DNA of 64,000 bases from Pseudomonas sp. BBP2017 (GCF_003024385.1 NZ_PVZN01000015.1:62001-126000), one strand, 5' to 3'. Positions 8,598-19,003 are shown, numbered from the stretch's first letter. The notes: a model not told the origin generated them from the letters alone. Program-made: numbers and translations.

Positions 8598-9476
8598 ATG
8601 GGCTATTTATTGATCGTCGCACTGATCCAGGCGTTTTCCTTCAGCCTGATCGGTGAGTACCTGGCAGGTCATGTCGACAGCTATTTCGCGGTGTTGGCTC
8701 GGGTAGTGCTGGCCGGGCTGGTGTTCCTGCCGCTGACCCGCTGGCGTCAGGTCGAGCCGCGTTTCATGCGCTCGATGCTGCTGATCGGTGCTCTGCAATA
8801 CGGCGTTACCTATGTGTGTCTGTACCTGAGCTTCAGGGTGCTGACCGTGCCGGAAGTGCTGCTGTTCACCATCCTCACACCCCTGCATGTGACCCTGATC
8901 GAGGATGCTCTGAACCGGCGCTTCAACCCTTGGGCGCTGGTGGCTGCCCTGGTGGCGGTGGCGGGTGCGGCGGTGATCCGTTTCGATCGCATCAGCCCGG
9001 ACTTCTTCATGGGTTTTTTGCTGCTGCAACTGGCCAACCTCACCTATGCCGCCGGCCAGGTACTGTACCGTCACCTGATCGCCCGTAACCCCAGCGACCT
9101 GCCGCATTACCGGCGCTTTGGCTATTTTTACCTGGGTGCTTTGCTGGTGGTGTTACCGGCGTTTCTGGCGTTCGGCAACCGCCAGCACCTGCCCAGCACC
9201 GATGTGCAATGGCTGGTGCTGCTGTTCCTCGGTCTGTGCCCGACGGCGTTGGGCTTGTACTGGTGGAACAAGGGCGCGTGCCTGGTTTCCGGTGCGACCC
9301 TGGCGGTGATGAACAACCTGCACGTGCCGGTGGGACTGCTGCTCAATTTGCTGATCTGGAATCAGCACGAGCCCCTGGGCAGGTTGTTCATCGGCGGGGC
9401 GGTGATTCTGGTTTCGCTATGGCTCGGCCGTCTCGGCTGTCAGCGTCCGTTGCTGTTGGGGCAGGCCCGCCGGTAG
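8598..9476 (+). CDS. DMT-family (EamA) inner-membrane transporter
   Basis: 292-residue protein made of two EamA repeats with about ten hydrophobic helices, typical of the drug/metabolite transporter superfamily (carboxylate/amino acid/amine exporter branch). The second repeat contains the usual PTALGLYWWNKG stretch near residue 214. AAGGGG lies 6 bases before the ATG. Substrate unknown. The last 60 bases overlap the convergent mechanosensitive channel gene, so the two messages share complementary 3' ends. It follows acoR by 122 bases with no evident terminator, but nothing links it to acetoin. Confidence 0.85.
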   Translation: MGYLLIVALIQAFSFSLIGEYLAGHVDSYFAVLARVVLAGLVFLPLTRWRQVEPRFMRSMLLIGALQYGVTYVCLYLSFRVLTVPEVLLFTILTPLHVTLIEDALNRRFNPWALVAALVAVAGAAVIRFDRISPDFFMGFLLLQLANLTYAAGQVLYRHLIARNPSDLPHYRRFGYFYLGALLVVLPAFLAFGNRQHLPSTDVQWLVLLFLGLCPTALGLYWWNKGACLVSGATLAVMNNLHVPVGLLLNLLIWNQHEPLGRLFIGGAVILVSLWLGRLGCQRPLLLGQARR

Positions 9477-10718
9477 CAGGCCGGCGCGCAGGTCATTGCC
9501 GCTTGGCTGCTGGTACAGGCTCAGGCCGAACTCCGGCATCACCGCCAGCAGGTAGTCGAAGATATCGCCCTGGATGCGCTCGTAGTCGCCCCATGCGGTG
9601 GTGCGGGTGAAGCAGTAGATCTCCAGCGGGATGCCCTGGGCGGTGGTCTGCATCTGGCGGACCATGCAGGTCATGTTCGGCTGGATTTCCGGGTGGCTCT
9701 TCAGGTAGGCCAGGGCATAAGCGCGGAAGGTGCCGATGTTGGTCATGCGCCGACGGTTGGCCGAGAGTTCGGCGACATTACCCTGAGCCTCGTTCCAGGC
9801 TTTGAGCTCGCTACGCTTGCGGGCGATGTAGTCGGTCAGCAGGTGAACCTGGCTCAGTCGCTGTTCTTCGTTGTCGGTCAAGAACCGTACACCGCCTGCG
9901 TCAATATACAGGCTGCGCTTGATCCGCCGCCCTCCTGACTGCTGCATGCCGCGCCAGTTCTTGAACGATTCGGACATCAGTCGCCAGGTAGGGATGGAGA
10001 CGATGGTCTTATCGAAGTTCTGCACCTTGACTGTGTGCAGGGTGATATCCACCACGTCGCCGTCGGCGCCGACCTGGGGCATCTCGATCCAGTCGCCAAC
10101 CCGCAGCATGTCGTTGCTGGTCAGCTGCACGCTGGCCACGAATGACAGCAGGGTGTCCTTGTACACCAACAGGATCACCGCCGACATGGCACCCAGGCCC
10201 GACAGCAGCAACAGCGGTGAGCGGTCGATCAGCGTGGCGACAATGATGATCGCGCCAAATACGTAGAGCACCATCTTCGCCAGTTGCACATAACCTTTGA
10301 TCGAGCGGGTGCGCGCGTGTTCGGTGCGCGCGTAGATGTCCAGCAGGGCATCGAGCAGGGCACTGATGGCCAGCATCAGGAACAGAATGGTAAAGGCCAG
10401 CGCGACGTTGCCGAGGAAGTGCTGGCTGGGGGCATTGAGCTCCGGCACCAGTTTCAGGCCGAACTGCACCACCAGCGATGGCGTCATCTGTGCCAGGCGG
10501 TGGAAAACCTTGTTTTGCAGCAGGTCATTGACCCAGTGCAGTGCCGGCTGTCGGCCCAGCAGCTTGACGGCATGAAGCGTCAAGAAGCGTGCCACCCGGC
10601 CCAGCACCAGGGCGACGACCAGCAGAATGCTCAGCCCAAGGCCTGCGTGCAGCACAGGATGTTGATCAAGAGTGCCCCAGAGATCGAGGGCGTTTTGCCA
10701 GAACTGTTCAATAGCCAT
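9417..10718 (-). CDS. MscS-family mechanosensitive ion channel (YbdG-like)
   Basis: 433-residue MscS-superfamily channel. Several N-terminal membrane helices (about 20-40, 75-95, 100-125, 145-165, 170-190) lead into the conserved pore helix and beta domain (SNDMLRVGDWIEM near residue 202, DVVDITLHTVKVQNFD near 220). Length and a soluble C-terminal domain with EIYCFTRTTAWGDYE resemble E. coli YbdG rather than the small MscS. It would release solutes under membrane tension. No clear Shine-Dalgarno precedes the ATG at 10718. The 3' end overlaps the convergent EamA gene by 60 bases. Confidence 0.87.
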   Translation of the reverse strand: MAIEQFWQNALDLWGTLDQHPVLHAGLGLSILLVVALVLGRVARFLTLHAVKLLGRQPALHWVNDLLQNKVFHRLAQMTPSLVVQFGLKLVPELNAPSQHFLGNVALAFTILFLMLAISALLDALLDIYARTEHARTRSIKGYVQLAKMVLYVFGAIIIVATLIDRSPLLLLSGLGAMSAVILLVYKDTLLSFVASVQLTSNDMLRVGDWIEMPQVGADGDVVDITLHTVKVQNFDKTIVSIPTWRLMSESFKNWRGMQQSGGRRIKRSLYIDAGGVRFLTDNEEQRLSQVHLLTDYIARKRSELKAWNEAQGNVAELSANRRRMTNIGTFRAYALAYLKSHPEIQPNMTCMVRQMQTTAQGIPLEIYCFTRTTAWGDYERIQGDIFDYLLAVMPEFGLSLYQQPSGNDLRAGLLPAGLPQQQRTLTAETAEP

Positions 10719-10859
10719 GCGGTAGTTGACGTGTCCGAAGTGAAAATGAGGGGTTATTAGAGCCCGGAACGGTGCATCAATGCCAAAAGAAATTCGGCGT
10801 AGGCGCTGGAAAACGTTACCCTATACGGCTGAATTTCTGCACATGCCCGAGGTACACCC

Positions 10860-12185
<1,326 letters not shown>

Positions 12186-12223
12186 AGCCATTTATCAGCT
12201 CTCACAGGCTTGAGTGTGCACCT

Positions 12224-12247
12224 GTGGGAGCGGGCTTGCCCCGCGAT
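12224..12247 (+). repeat. Single REP element
   Basis: GTGGGAGCGGGCTTGCCCCGCGAT in the 195-base gap after the helicase gene. The same 24-base unit recurs as inverted pairs at 45141, 53745 and 56698 and, as an 18-base variant, at 19684, always between genes. Here only one orientation is present. The internal GCGGG/CCCGC arms can form a short hairpin. Confidence 0.8.
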
Positions 12248-12380
12248 AGCTCAAACCTACTTCAAATTGCCCGAGGGCAACACAAGGCTGGCAATGAGCA
12301 CCTGCAGCCGCTGATAATCGGCGCTGGATCCACAGCTGCCGAGACTCTGCCATGCCGTTAACCGATAGCGGGTGCCCGCA

Positions 12381-13307
12381 ATGAGCGCCACCCGTCGCAA
12401 TACCGATGCCTTTGCCCTGCAAGTAATGCTGGTGCTGTGCCTGATCTGGGGCATCCAGCAGGTAATGATCAAGTTGGCCGCGCCAGACATTGCTCCGGTG
12501 ATGCAACAGGCCCTGCGTTCGGGAATGGCGGCGGTATTGGTCGGCCTGCTGATCTGCTTTCGTGGCGGTTGGGATCAGGTGGCGCACACCTGGCGCGGCG
12601 GTCTGCTGGCCGGCGCGCTGTTTGGGGTGGAGTTTCTGTTCATCGCCGAAGGCCTGAAGCTGACCTCGGCGGCGCACATGTCGGTGTTCCTCTACACTGC
12701 GCCGGTGTTCACTGCCCTGGGCCTGCATTGGTTGCTGCCGAGTGAACGCCTGCGGCCTCTGCAATGGCTGGGTATCGTCCTGGCTTTTGGCGGTATTGCC
12801 TATGCCTTCGCCGGCGGCGTGTCGTTGTCAGACCTGGACGGGCGCATGCTGCTGGGCGATGCCTTCGGCGTACTGGCAGGTCTGGCCTGGGGCGCGACCA
12901 CGGTGGTAGTACGCGCTTCCCGGCTGTCAGAGGCACCTGCGACCCTGACCTTGTTTTATCAACTGGCGGTCGGTTTCGTCGGCCTGTTGTTGATCGCCGT
13001 CCTCAGCGGTCAGGTCGCCCAGGTGCACTTTACCCCGCTGGCTATTGGCAGCCTGTTGTTCCAGGGGCTGATCGTGTCGTTCTTCAGTTACCTGACCTGG
13101 TTCTGGTTACTGCGCCGCTACCTGGCGTCGAACCTGGCAGTATTTTCCTTCATTACCCCGTTGTTCGGGGTGACCTTTGGCGTGCTGTTGTTGGGTGAGC
13201 CGCTGAGCCTGAACTTCGTGCTCGGGGCCATCATGGTTCTGCTCGGCGTAACGCTGGTCAGTGCTGAGCAGTGGGTGCGCCGACGTTTGCGCAGTCTGCT
13301 TGGCTAA
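12381..13307 (+). CDS. DMT-family (EamA) transporter
   Basis: 308-residue membrane protein with two EamA domains, about ten helices; the first half begins LQVMLVLCLIWGIQQVMIK and the second ends near GAIMVLLGVTLV. Unrelated in detail to the other two EamA proteins in the window (8598 and 38759). Start taken at ATG 12381; a GTG three codons upstream (12372) is possible and neither has a good ribosome site. Substrate unknown, probably metabolite or drug export. Confidence 0.84.
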   Translation: MSATRRNTDAFALQVMLVLCLIWGIQQVMIKLAAPDIAPVMQQALRSGMAAVLVGLLICFRGGWDQVAHTWRGGLLAGALFGVEFLFIAEGLKLTSAAHMSVFLYTAPVFTALGLHWLLPSERLRPLQWLGIVLAFGGIAYAFAGGVSLSDLDGRMLLGDAFGVLAGLAWGATTVVVRASRLSEAPATLTLFYQLAVGFVGLLLIAVLSGQVAQVHFTPLAIGSLLFQGLIVSFFSYLTWFWLLRRYLASNLAVFSFITPLFGVTFGVLLLGEPLSLNFVLGAIMVLLGVTLVSAEQWVRRRLRSLLG

Positions 13308-13401
13308 GTTGCGGCCGCCAGAGCAGTGTGAAGTTGAGTGCCTGGATCGATTTGCAACAAGGGGAAACAGTTGCCTGGGCTACTGAGGTGGCGGTCAGTG
13401 C

Positions 13402-13415
13402 TTGATTAAGATCAA
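13402..13415. promoter_or_regulatory. Anr/FNR-type box
   Basis: TTGATTAAGATCAA, a perfect match to the FNR-family consensus TTGAT-N4-ATCAA. It is 114 bases upstream of the small PA1414-like gene and over 300 bases from the gpuP stop on the other strand. A TATGAT at 13466-13471 could be the -10, although the spacing is longer than the classic -41.5 arrangement. Low-oxygen activation by Anr is inferred. Confidence 0.75.
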
Positions 13416-13528
13416 ACTCGACCCAAGTTGTAGTCCTGGAGCATGCGCAATAGGAAACATAGGGCTATGATCTGTATGAAGCATCGCAGGATTGAAACGC
13501 CGTGCAGGCTGACCCGTGAGGGGGAGTT

Positions 13529-13654
13529 ATGAGAAATATTCTGTTCAACTGGCTTCATGACCTGGCTGCGGCTCTGGGCTTGATTCCACCGCCGTTGCAG
13601 CCGGTGCCGATCCCTACCGATGAGGAGCAGCGCAAGCGCCAGCCGCGTCGCTAG
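13529..13654 (+). CDS. Small PA1414-family-like protein, 41 aa
   Basis: A 41-codon ORF with a strong ribosome site (GAGGGGGAG, 3-5 bases from the ATG). The product starts MRNILFNWLHDLAAALGLIP, has a Pro-rich middle (PPPLQPVP) and a charged end (DEEQRKRQPRR). This matches my recollection of the PA1414 family, small Pseudomonas proteins strongly induced under low oxygen by Anr; the Anr box at 13402 supports it. In P. aeruginosa this transcript is associated with the regulatory RNA SicX, so the 5' leader here (about 13450-13528) could also carry an RNA function. The helix with WLHDLAAALG is amphipathic. Function unknown; the family link is from memory and not checked. Confidence 0.7.
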   Translation: MRNILFNWLHDLAAALGLIPPPLQPVPIPTDEEQRKRQPRR

Positions 13655-13709
13655 GCGCCTGGCCCGGGCCGCCGCATCACGCAGATGCGACGGCCGTCGT
13701 TGGCCTGGA

Positions 13710-15089
13710 TCAGGCCAGGTTTACCGCACCCACCGGACGGCGGGACATCACACTTACCACCACAAAGCTGACCAGCGCGACCGCCAGGCTGTAGTAGATC
13801 GGCGTGTTGGCATCCATCCCGTCTTTGATCATGAACGCCAGGGCAGTGACAAAGCCCAAGGCCATGCTGGTGATTGCACCGGCAGTGCTTGCGCGCTTCC
13901 AGAAGATCGCACCGATCAGTGGCACCAGCATGCCGCCGACCAACAGGTTGTAGGCTAGGGTCAGGGCACTGATCACGTCTTCGACCACCAGGGCGATACC
14001 CAGTACGGCAATACCGGTGAGCAGGGTGAACAGGCGGTTGATGGCCAGGCTCGACTGCTTGCCACCGCGCAGCTTGGGCAGCAGGTCTTCGGTCAGCACG
14101 GTCGAGGCTGCCAGCAGGCCGGCACTGGCGGTGGACATCATCGCTGCCAGCGCGGCGGCAATCACCAGACCGCGGATGCCATCAGGCAGGGCGGATTTGA
14201 CGATGGCGGCAAAGGCATTGTTGGCGTTGCCCAGATCCGGCAGCAGCACATGGGCAGCCATGCCGATCACCGCACACACCAGACCGTAGATCACACAATA
14301 GACACCGGCAACGGTGCCGGCGCGTTGGGCGACCTTCTCGTCACGGGCGGTGAACACTCGCTGCCAGATATCCTGACCGATAAGGATGCCGAAAAAGTAG
14401 ATCAGGAAGTAGGTGATGATGGTGTCCCAGCCGATGGTGGTCAGGCTGAAGCTGGCACTCGGCAGCTTGGCGACCAGCTCATCCCAACCGCCCACGCGGT
14501 ACAGGCAGATCGGCAGCAGGACGAACATCAGGCCAACGGTCTTGATCACGAACTGGACGATGTCGGTCAGGGTCAGCGACCACATGCCGCCGATGGTGGA
14601 GTACACCACAACCACACCGCCGCCGAGCAGAATCGCGGCCCAGAACTGCATATCGAACAGCACTTGCAGAACGGTACCGATGGCCAGGCTCGAGGTCACG
14701 GCGATCATCAGTGCATAGGCAAGCATGATCACGGCGCTGGCCTGACGGGCCATGGGGTTGTAGCGCTGCTCCAGCACCTGGGTCACGGTGAAGATTTTCA
14801 GGCGCAGCAGGGGCTTGGCCAGGAACAGGTTCAGGGCAATGATGCCCAGGCCCAGGGCCGCACACAGCCAGAAGCCCGAGATACCGTGGACGTAACCCAG
14901 TTTCACGGTACCTACTGTCGAGGCGCCGCCGAGCACGGTGGCTGCCATGGTGCCCATGTACAGGCTGGGGCCGAGGTTGCGTCCGGCCACCAGGTAATCT
15001 TCGTGGGTTTTTGCTTTGCGCATGCCATACCAGCCGAGCCCGAGCATGCCGGCCGCGTAGATCAAGACAACGAATAAGTCTAAGGCCAT
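13710..15089 (-). CDS. gpuP: Sodium:solute symporter, probable guanidinopropionate transporter GpuP
   Basis: 459-residue SSS-family (sodium/solute symporter) protein with about 13 membrane helices; the conserved GRNLGPSLYMGTMAATVLGG region (36-55) is the sodium-site part of TM1/TM2 in this family. GGAG lies 7 bases before the ATG. It is downstream of the ureohydrolase gpuA on the same strand (144-base gap) with a LysR gene divergent beyond that, the gpuPAR layout of P. aeruginosa, where the transporter imports 3-guanidinopropionate. Substrate is inferred from context only. Confidence 0.75.
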   Translation of the reverse strand: MALDLFVVLIYAAGMLGLGWYGMRKAKTHEDYLVAGRNLGPSLYMGTMAATVLGGASTVGTVKLGYVHGISGFWLCAALGLGIIALNLFLAKPLLRLKIFTVTQVLEQRYNPMARQASAVIMLAYALMIAVTSSLAIGTVLQVLFDMQFWAAILLGGGVVVVYSTIGGMWSLTLTDIVQFVIKTVGLMFVLLPICLYRVGGWDELVAKLPSASFSLTTIGWDTIITYFLIYFFGILIGQDIWQRVFTARDEKVAQRAGTVAGVYCVIYGLVCAVIGMAAHVLLPDLGNANNAFAAIVKSALPDGIRGLVIAAALAAMMSTASAGLLAASTVLTEDLLPKLRGGKQSSLAINRLFTLLTGIAVLGIALVVEDVISALTLAYNLLVGGMLVPLIGAIFWKRASTAGAITSMALGFVTALAFMIKDGMDANTPIYYSLAVALVSFVVVSVMSRRPVGAVNLA

Positions 15090-15233
15090 GGGTGTCTCCG
15101 ATTATCTTTATTATGGTGAGATCGATCCTGACGCCAGGCAAGCCCGACGCCGGTCATTCGTCTACTTTGCCGGCCGCCTGGGCGATCCGGCGATCATGGC
15201 TCCTGCCTCGTTGTAGCTCCTGGTGCCTGTCGG

Positions 15234-16184
15234 TCAGCGGCGAGCAACGCCCGGCAAGACACAGAGCATTTCGTAGAGCAGGTTGGCACCGAGCAAGGAG
15301 GTGTTGCCGGTGGTGTCGTAAGGTGGCGAGACCTCCACCAGGTCGCAGCCAATCAGGTCAAGGCCCTGGCAACCACGGATGATTTCCATGGCCTGGATGG
15401 TGGTCAGACCGCCGATTTCCGGGGTGCCGGTGCCTGGGGCCCAGGCGGGATCGATGCCGTCGATGTCGAAGCTCAGGTACACCGGGCCGCCGCCGACTTT
15501 CTCGCGCACTTCAGCCATCAAGGGTTCCAGTGATTTGTGCCAGCATTCTTCGGCCTGGACGACACGGAAGCCTTGTTTGCGGCTCCAGTTGAAGTCTTCG
15601 GCGGTATAGCCCTGGGCGCGCAAGCCGATCTGGACCACGCGGTCGCAATCGAGCAGACCTTCTTCCACGGCGCGGCGGAAGGTGGTGCCGTGGGCGATCT
15701 TCTCGCCGAACATGTGATCGTTGACGTCAGCGTGGGCATCGATGTGCACCAGGCCTACCTTGCCATGCTTCTTGTGGATCGCCCGCAGGATCGGCAGGGT
15801 GATGGTGTGGTCGCCACCCATGGTCATGGGGATGACATTGTGTTCGAGGATTTCGTCGTAGGCTTCTTCAATGATGCGCACAGCTTCAAGCAGGTTGAAG
15901 GTGTTGATCGCCACATCACCGATATCGGCTACCGACATCGAATCGAAGGGTGCAGCGCCAGTGGCCATGTTGTAAGGGCGGATCATTACCGACTCGGCAC
16001 GGATCTGCCGTGGGCCGAAACGGGTGCCGGAGCGCAGCGAAGTACCGATGTCCAGCGGGATGCCGATGAAGGCGGCATCAAGGCCTTCGGCGCTTTGCAG
16101 GTGAGGGAGACGGAGCATGGTGGCGATGCCGCCGAAACGCGGCATTTCGTTGCCGCCCAGTGGTTGGTGCAGAATCTTGTCCAC
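15234..16184 (-). CDS. gpuA: Ureohydrolase: 3-guanidinopropionase GpuA (agmatinase family)
   Basis: 316-residue binuclear-manganese ureohydrolase. Metal ligands are all present: H126 (GGDH), D149/H151/D153 (DAHAD) and D240/D242 (FDIDGID). It hydrolyses a guanidino acid to urea and an amine. The opening LGGNEMPRFGG and the active-site loop VSPPYDTTGNT match my memory of P. aeruginosa guanidinopropionase better than guanidinobutyrase (VSPPFD) or agmatinase. The start is GTG at 16184 with GAGG 8 bases upstream. Divergent from the LysR gene at 16409, with gpuP downstream. Annotation pipelines may call it SpeB/agmatinase; arginine-derived agmatine is the main alternative substrate. Confidence 0.82.
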   Translation of the reverse strand: MDKILHQPLGGNEMPRFGGIATMLRLPHLQSAEGLDAAFIGIPLDIGTSLRSGTRFGPRQIRAESVMIRPYNMATGAAPFDSMSVADIGDVAINTFNLLEAVRIIEEAYDEILEHNVIPMTMGGDHTITLPILRAIHKKHGKVGLVHIDAHADVNDHMFGEKIAHGTTFRRAVEEGLLDCDRVVQIGLRAQGYTAEDFNWSRKQGFRVVQAEECWHKSLEPLMAEVREKVGGGPVYLSFDIDGIDPAWAPGTGTPEIGGLTTIQAMEIIRGCQGLDLIGCDLVEVSPPYDTTGNTSLLGANLLYEMLCVLPGVARR

Positions 16185-16329
16185 GGTCGGGCCTCATTGA
16201 TTCGATTGTTTTAGTTGTTGGAACCTGTCTTGCGGGGCGGCTAGTAACCCTGAAGTGCTGGCAAGCAGGTGCATTGCGGCAGAGTCTGCAAAAGGTAGTG
16301 GGCAAAAAGAATCGCTACGGGCAAATACT

Positions 16330-16351
16330 TAGTTCAGGTTTTTCTAAACTA
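16330..16351. promoter_or_regulatory. Possible LysR-type operator between gpuA and gpuR
   Basis: Interrupted inverted repeat TAGTT-N12-AACTA in the 224-base divergent region, 57 bases before gpuR and about 150 before gpuA. LysR proteins usually bind T-N11-A palindromes in such positions. Arms are only 5 bp, so this is tentative. Confidence 0.4.
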
Positions 16352-16408
16352 TCGGCGGGAATCTGGTTAGACTTCTGCCATTCGCTGTCTTTTTGGACCC
16401 TGTAAGCC

Positions 16409-17302
16409 ATGGCTTGTGCACTGCCTGACCTGAAACTCCTGCGCATTTTCGTCAGCGTCGTACGCCATCAGGGGTTCGCCAACGCCCAGCGCGAACTCAA
16501 TCTTTCGACCTCTGCCATCAGCACCTACATGAGCCAGTTGGAAGCGGCGCTGGGCATCGTCCTGTGTCACCGCGGGCGGGGGGGCTTCAGCCTGACCAGC
16601 AAGGGCGAACTGTTCCATCAGGAAACCCTGCGCCTGCTGGCCGAAATGGACGGCTTCGAGCAATACGCCGCAGCGCTCAAGGGCGAGTTGCGCGGCACCC
16701 TGAATCTTGGGGTAATCGACTCGACCGTAGGCGATCGTGCGCTGCCGCTGGCCGAAGCCATTGGCGCCTACAGCCAGGAACATCCGGCGGTGCACCTGCA
16801 TCTGTCGGTATCCAGCCCCTACGAGTTGCAGTTGGGGGTGCAGGATAACCGCCTGGACCTTGCCATCGGTGCGTTCTCGACACGTATGAGTGGGCTGGTC
16901 TATCAACCGCTGTATCGTGAGCAGCACTGGTTGTACTGCAGTAACCGCCATCCGCTGTTTCACGAGCGACGCATTCCTGAACAGGTCATCACCCAACAGC
17001 GCATGGTCGGGCGCGGCTACTGGAGTCAGGCGGAACTGGCCCGACACGGTTTCAAACACAGTGCGGCGACGGTGGAAAGCATGGAGGCGCAACTGATTCT
17101 GGTGTTGTCCGGGGCCTATATCGGTTACCTGCCGGAACACTATGCCCAGGCTTGGGCCGACAAGGGCGATTTGCGCGTGTTATCACCAGCGACCTTCGGT
17201 TATCAGGCGCCGTTTTCCATGATCATTCGTCGCGGACGCAGCCGCGAACCTTTGATTCAGACCTTCCGCGATTTGCTCAAGGCGCAGCTCACGCCGGCCT
17301 GA
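16409..17302 (+). CDS. gpuR: LysR-family regulator, probable GpuR
   Basis: 297-residue LysR protein: N-terminal winged helix-turn-helix (about 1-62, with GFANAQRELNLSTSAISTYMSQLE) and a two-lobed inducer-binding domain (about 90-295). Divergent from gpuA and of typical LysR length. By analogy with P. aeruginosa GpuR it would activate gpuA/gpuP in response to 3-guanidinopropionate. The ATG at 16409 has only a weak ribosome site (GTAAG). The helix-turn-helix lacks the usual LysR opening MDLRQLRYF, as in other divergent members. Confidence 0.8.
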   Translation: MACALPDLKLLRIFVSVVRHQGFANAQRELNLSTSAISTYMSQLEAALGIVLCHRGRGGFSLTSKGELFHQETLRLLAEMDGFEQYAAALKGELRGTLNLGVIDSTVGDRALPLAEAIGAYSQEHPAVHLHLSVSSPYELQLGVQDNRLDLAIGAFSTRMSGLVYQPLYREQHWLYCSNRHPLFHERRIPEQVITQQRMVGRGYWSQAELARHGFKHSAATVESMEAQLILVLSGAYIGYLPEHYAQAWADKGDLRVLSPATFGYQAPFSMIIRRGRSREPLIQTFRDLLKAQLTPA

Positions 17303-17437
17303 CCGAAATGACCTGTGAAAAATTCAAATCAAACCGGAAATTTTCTAAGTAAGCGAACTACTTTCCAGCAAACGCTCTGCTAAACCTGTACTGCGTTGAT
17401 GTCATTTTCCCATCATCCATCGGCAGGTATCGCACAG

Positions 17438-19003
17438 ATGCGCATGAATTTGCCCGTCACTGAGCACGAAAGAACCTTCCCCAGCGAACAACGACTGATT
17501 TCTACCACCGATCTCAACAGCCGTATCACCTATTGTAACGACGCCTTTGTCGCCATCAGCGGTTTCACCTACGAAGAATTGCTCGATCAGCCGCATAACC
17601 TGGTACGCCATCCGGATATGCCGCCTGCGGTGTTCAGTCATATGTGGGAAACCATCAAGCAAGGCAAGCCGTGGATGGGCGTTGTCAAGAACCGCGCCAA
17701 AAACGGTGACTTCTATTGGGTCAGTGCCTATGTGACGGCGATCTACGAGAATGGTCGGATCAGTGGCTACGAATCGGTGCGCTCAGTGCCGAGCCGCGAG
17801 CAGGTCCGTCGTGCCACCGCGCTGTATGCACGCTTGCATCAGGGGCGAGCAGCTGTGCCGTGGGCTGCGCGTGTAGGTGAGGTGGTTGAGCATGGTTGGC
17901 CGTTGCTCGGCGCCGGTCTGCTTTCAGCGGCAGGTTACCTTTGGCTACCACAATACGCGGCGCTTGGCGTGCTGATGAGCAGCCTGCTCAGCGCCTGGTA
18001 CCTGATCGAATCGCGGCAGAACCGAGTGATCAAGCGAACCCTGGCCGAGCATCCGAAAGCGTTCACCAGCCCGCTTGTAGCCCTGACCTACAGCGACAAC
18101 AAAGGTTTGCAAGGGCAACTGGACCTGGCCATCCTCAGCGAGGAAGCGCGGCTGCAGACCGCGCTGACCCGCTTGGTCGACGCAGGTGTCGGGGTCAAGG
18201 CGCGGGCTGCACAATCCTCGGACCTGTCCGGTGCCCAGGCGCAGATGCTCGACCGCCAGCGCAGCGAAACCGACCAGTCGGCCACGGCTATCGCGCAGAT
18301 GGCTGCGACCATCCAGGAGGTCACCCACAACGTACAAAATACTGCCTCGGCCGCTGCGGACGTCGATCAGTTGGCTCAGCAGGGGAGTGACCTGGCACAG
18401 CAAAGCCTGCGGGCCATGGGTAGCATGAGTGATGCGGTCAATGACATTGGTCAGGCGGTCAACGCCCTGGCCGAACAGACTCAGTCCATTGGCAGTGTGG
18501 TGGATGTGATCACATCAATCGCCGAACAGACCAATCTGCTTGCTCTGAACGCAGCGATTGAAGCAGCGCGGGCCGGTGAACAGGGGCGCGGATTTGCTGT
18601 GGTGGCTGACGAAGTTCGATCGTTGGCCCAGCGCACCCGCACCTCCACCGAGGAAATCCACCAGATCATCGCTTCGCTGCGTGACGGCGCACAGCGTGCG
18701 GTATCTTCGGCGAGCAAGGGCGAGCAGATCTCCAGAGACAGCGTGCAACGTGTCGAAGCGGTGCAGTCGGCACTGGTGGGGATCACTCAGGCGGTTAGCC
18801 GTATTACTGGCATGAGTCAGCAGATGGCCACGGCGTCTGCACAGCAAAGCAATGTCGCTGAAGATATCAATCAGCAGATCACCCGCATTGCCCAGCTCTG
18901 CGATCACAGCGCCGGACAGGCCAAGCAGGGCGCCGAGATCAGTCAGGACCTGGAGCGCATGGCCGAGTACCTGCACAGCCTGGCTGAACGTTTCAACCGC
19001 TGA
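17438..19003 (+). CDS. aer: Aer-like PAS-domain methyl-accepting chemotaxis protein
   Basis: 521-residue chemoreceptor without a periplasmic domain. Order: PAS domain (about 15-115, with YCNDAFVAISGF and RHPDMPPAVF), two adjacent membrane helices (about 150-190), then a cytoplasmic signalling domain whose hairpin tip EQTNLLALNAAIEAARAGEQ is nearly invariant. In Aer proteins PAS binds FAD and senses redox state, driving energy taxis. I take ATG 17438 (MRMNLPVTEHERTF), the usual family N-terminus, rather than ATG 17399, which adds 13 non-conserved residues. It follows gpuR by 135 bases on the same strand but is likely independent. Confidence 0.88.
   Translation: MRMNLPVTEHERTFPSEQRLISTTDLNSRITYCNDAFVAISGFTYEELLDQPHNLVRHPDMPPAVFSHMWETIKQGKPWMGVVKNRAKNGDFYWVSAYVTAIYENGRISGYESVRSVPSREQVRRATALYARLHQGRAAVPWAARVGEVVEHGWPLLGAGLLSAAGYLWLPQYAALGVLMSSLLSAWYLIESRQNRVIKRTLAEHPKAFTSPLVALTYSDNKGLQGQLDLAILSEEARLQTALTRLVDAGVGVKARAAQSSDLSGAQAQMLDRQRSETDQSATAIAQMAATIQEVTHNVQNTASAAADVDQLAQQGSDLAQQSLRAMGSMSDAVNDIGQAVNALAEQTQSIGSVVDVITSIAEQTNLLALNAAIEAARAGEQGRGFAVVADEVRSLAQRTRTSTEEIHQIIASLRDGAQRAVSSASKGEQISRDSVQRVEAVQSALVGITQAVSRITGMSQQMATASAQQSNVAEDINQQITRIAQLCDHSAGQAKQGAEISQDLERMAEYLHSLAERFNR

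Noticed and set aside
13701..13717. TGGCCTG-GAT-CAGGCCA as a terminator for the PA1414-like gene
   Set aside because: The stem overlaps the end of gpuP coding sequence and is followed only by GGTTT, so it is not a convincing terminator.
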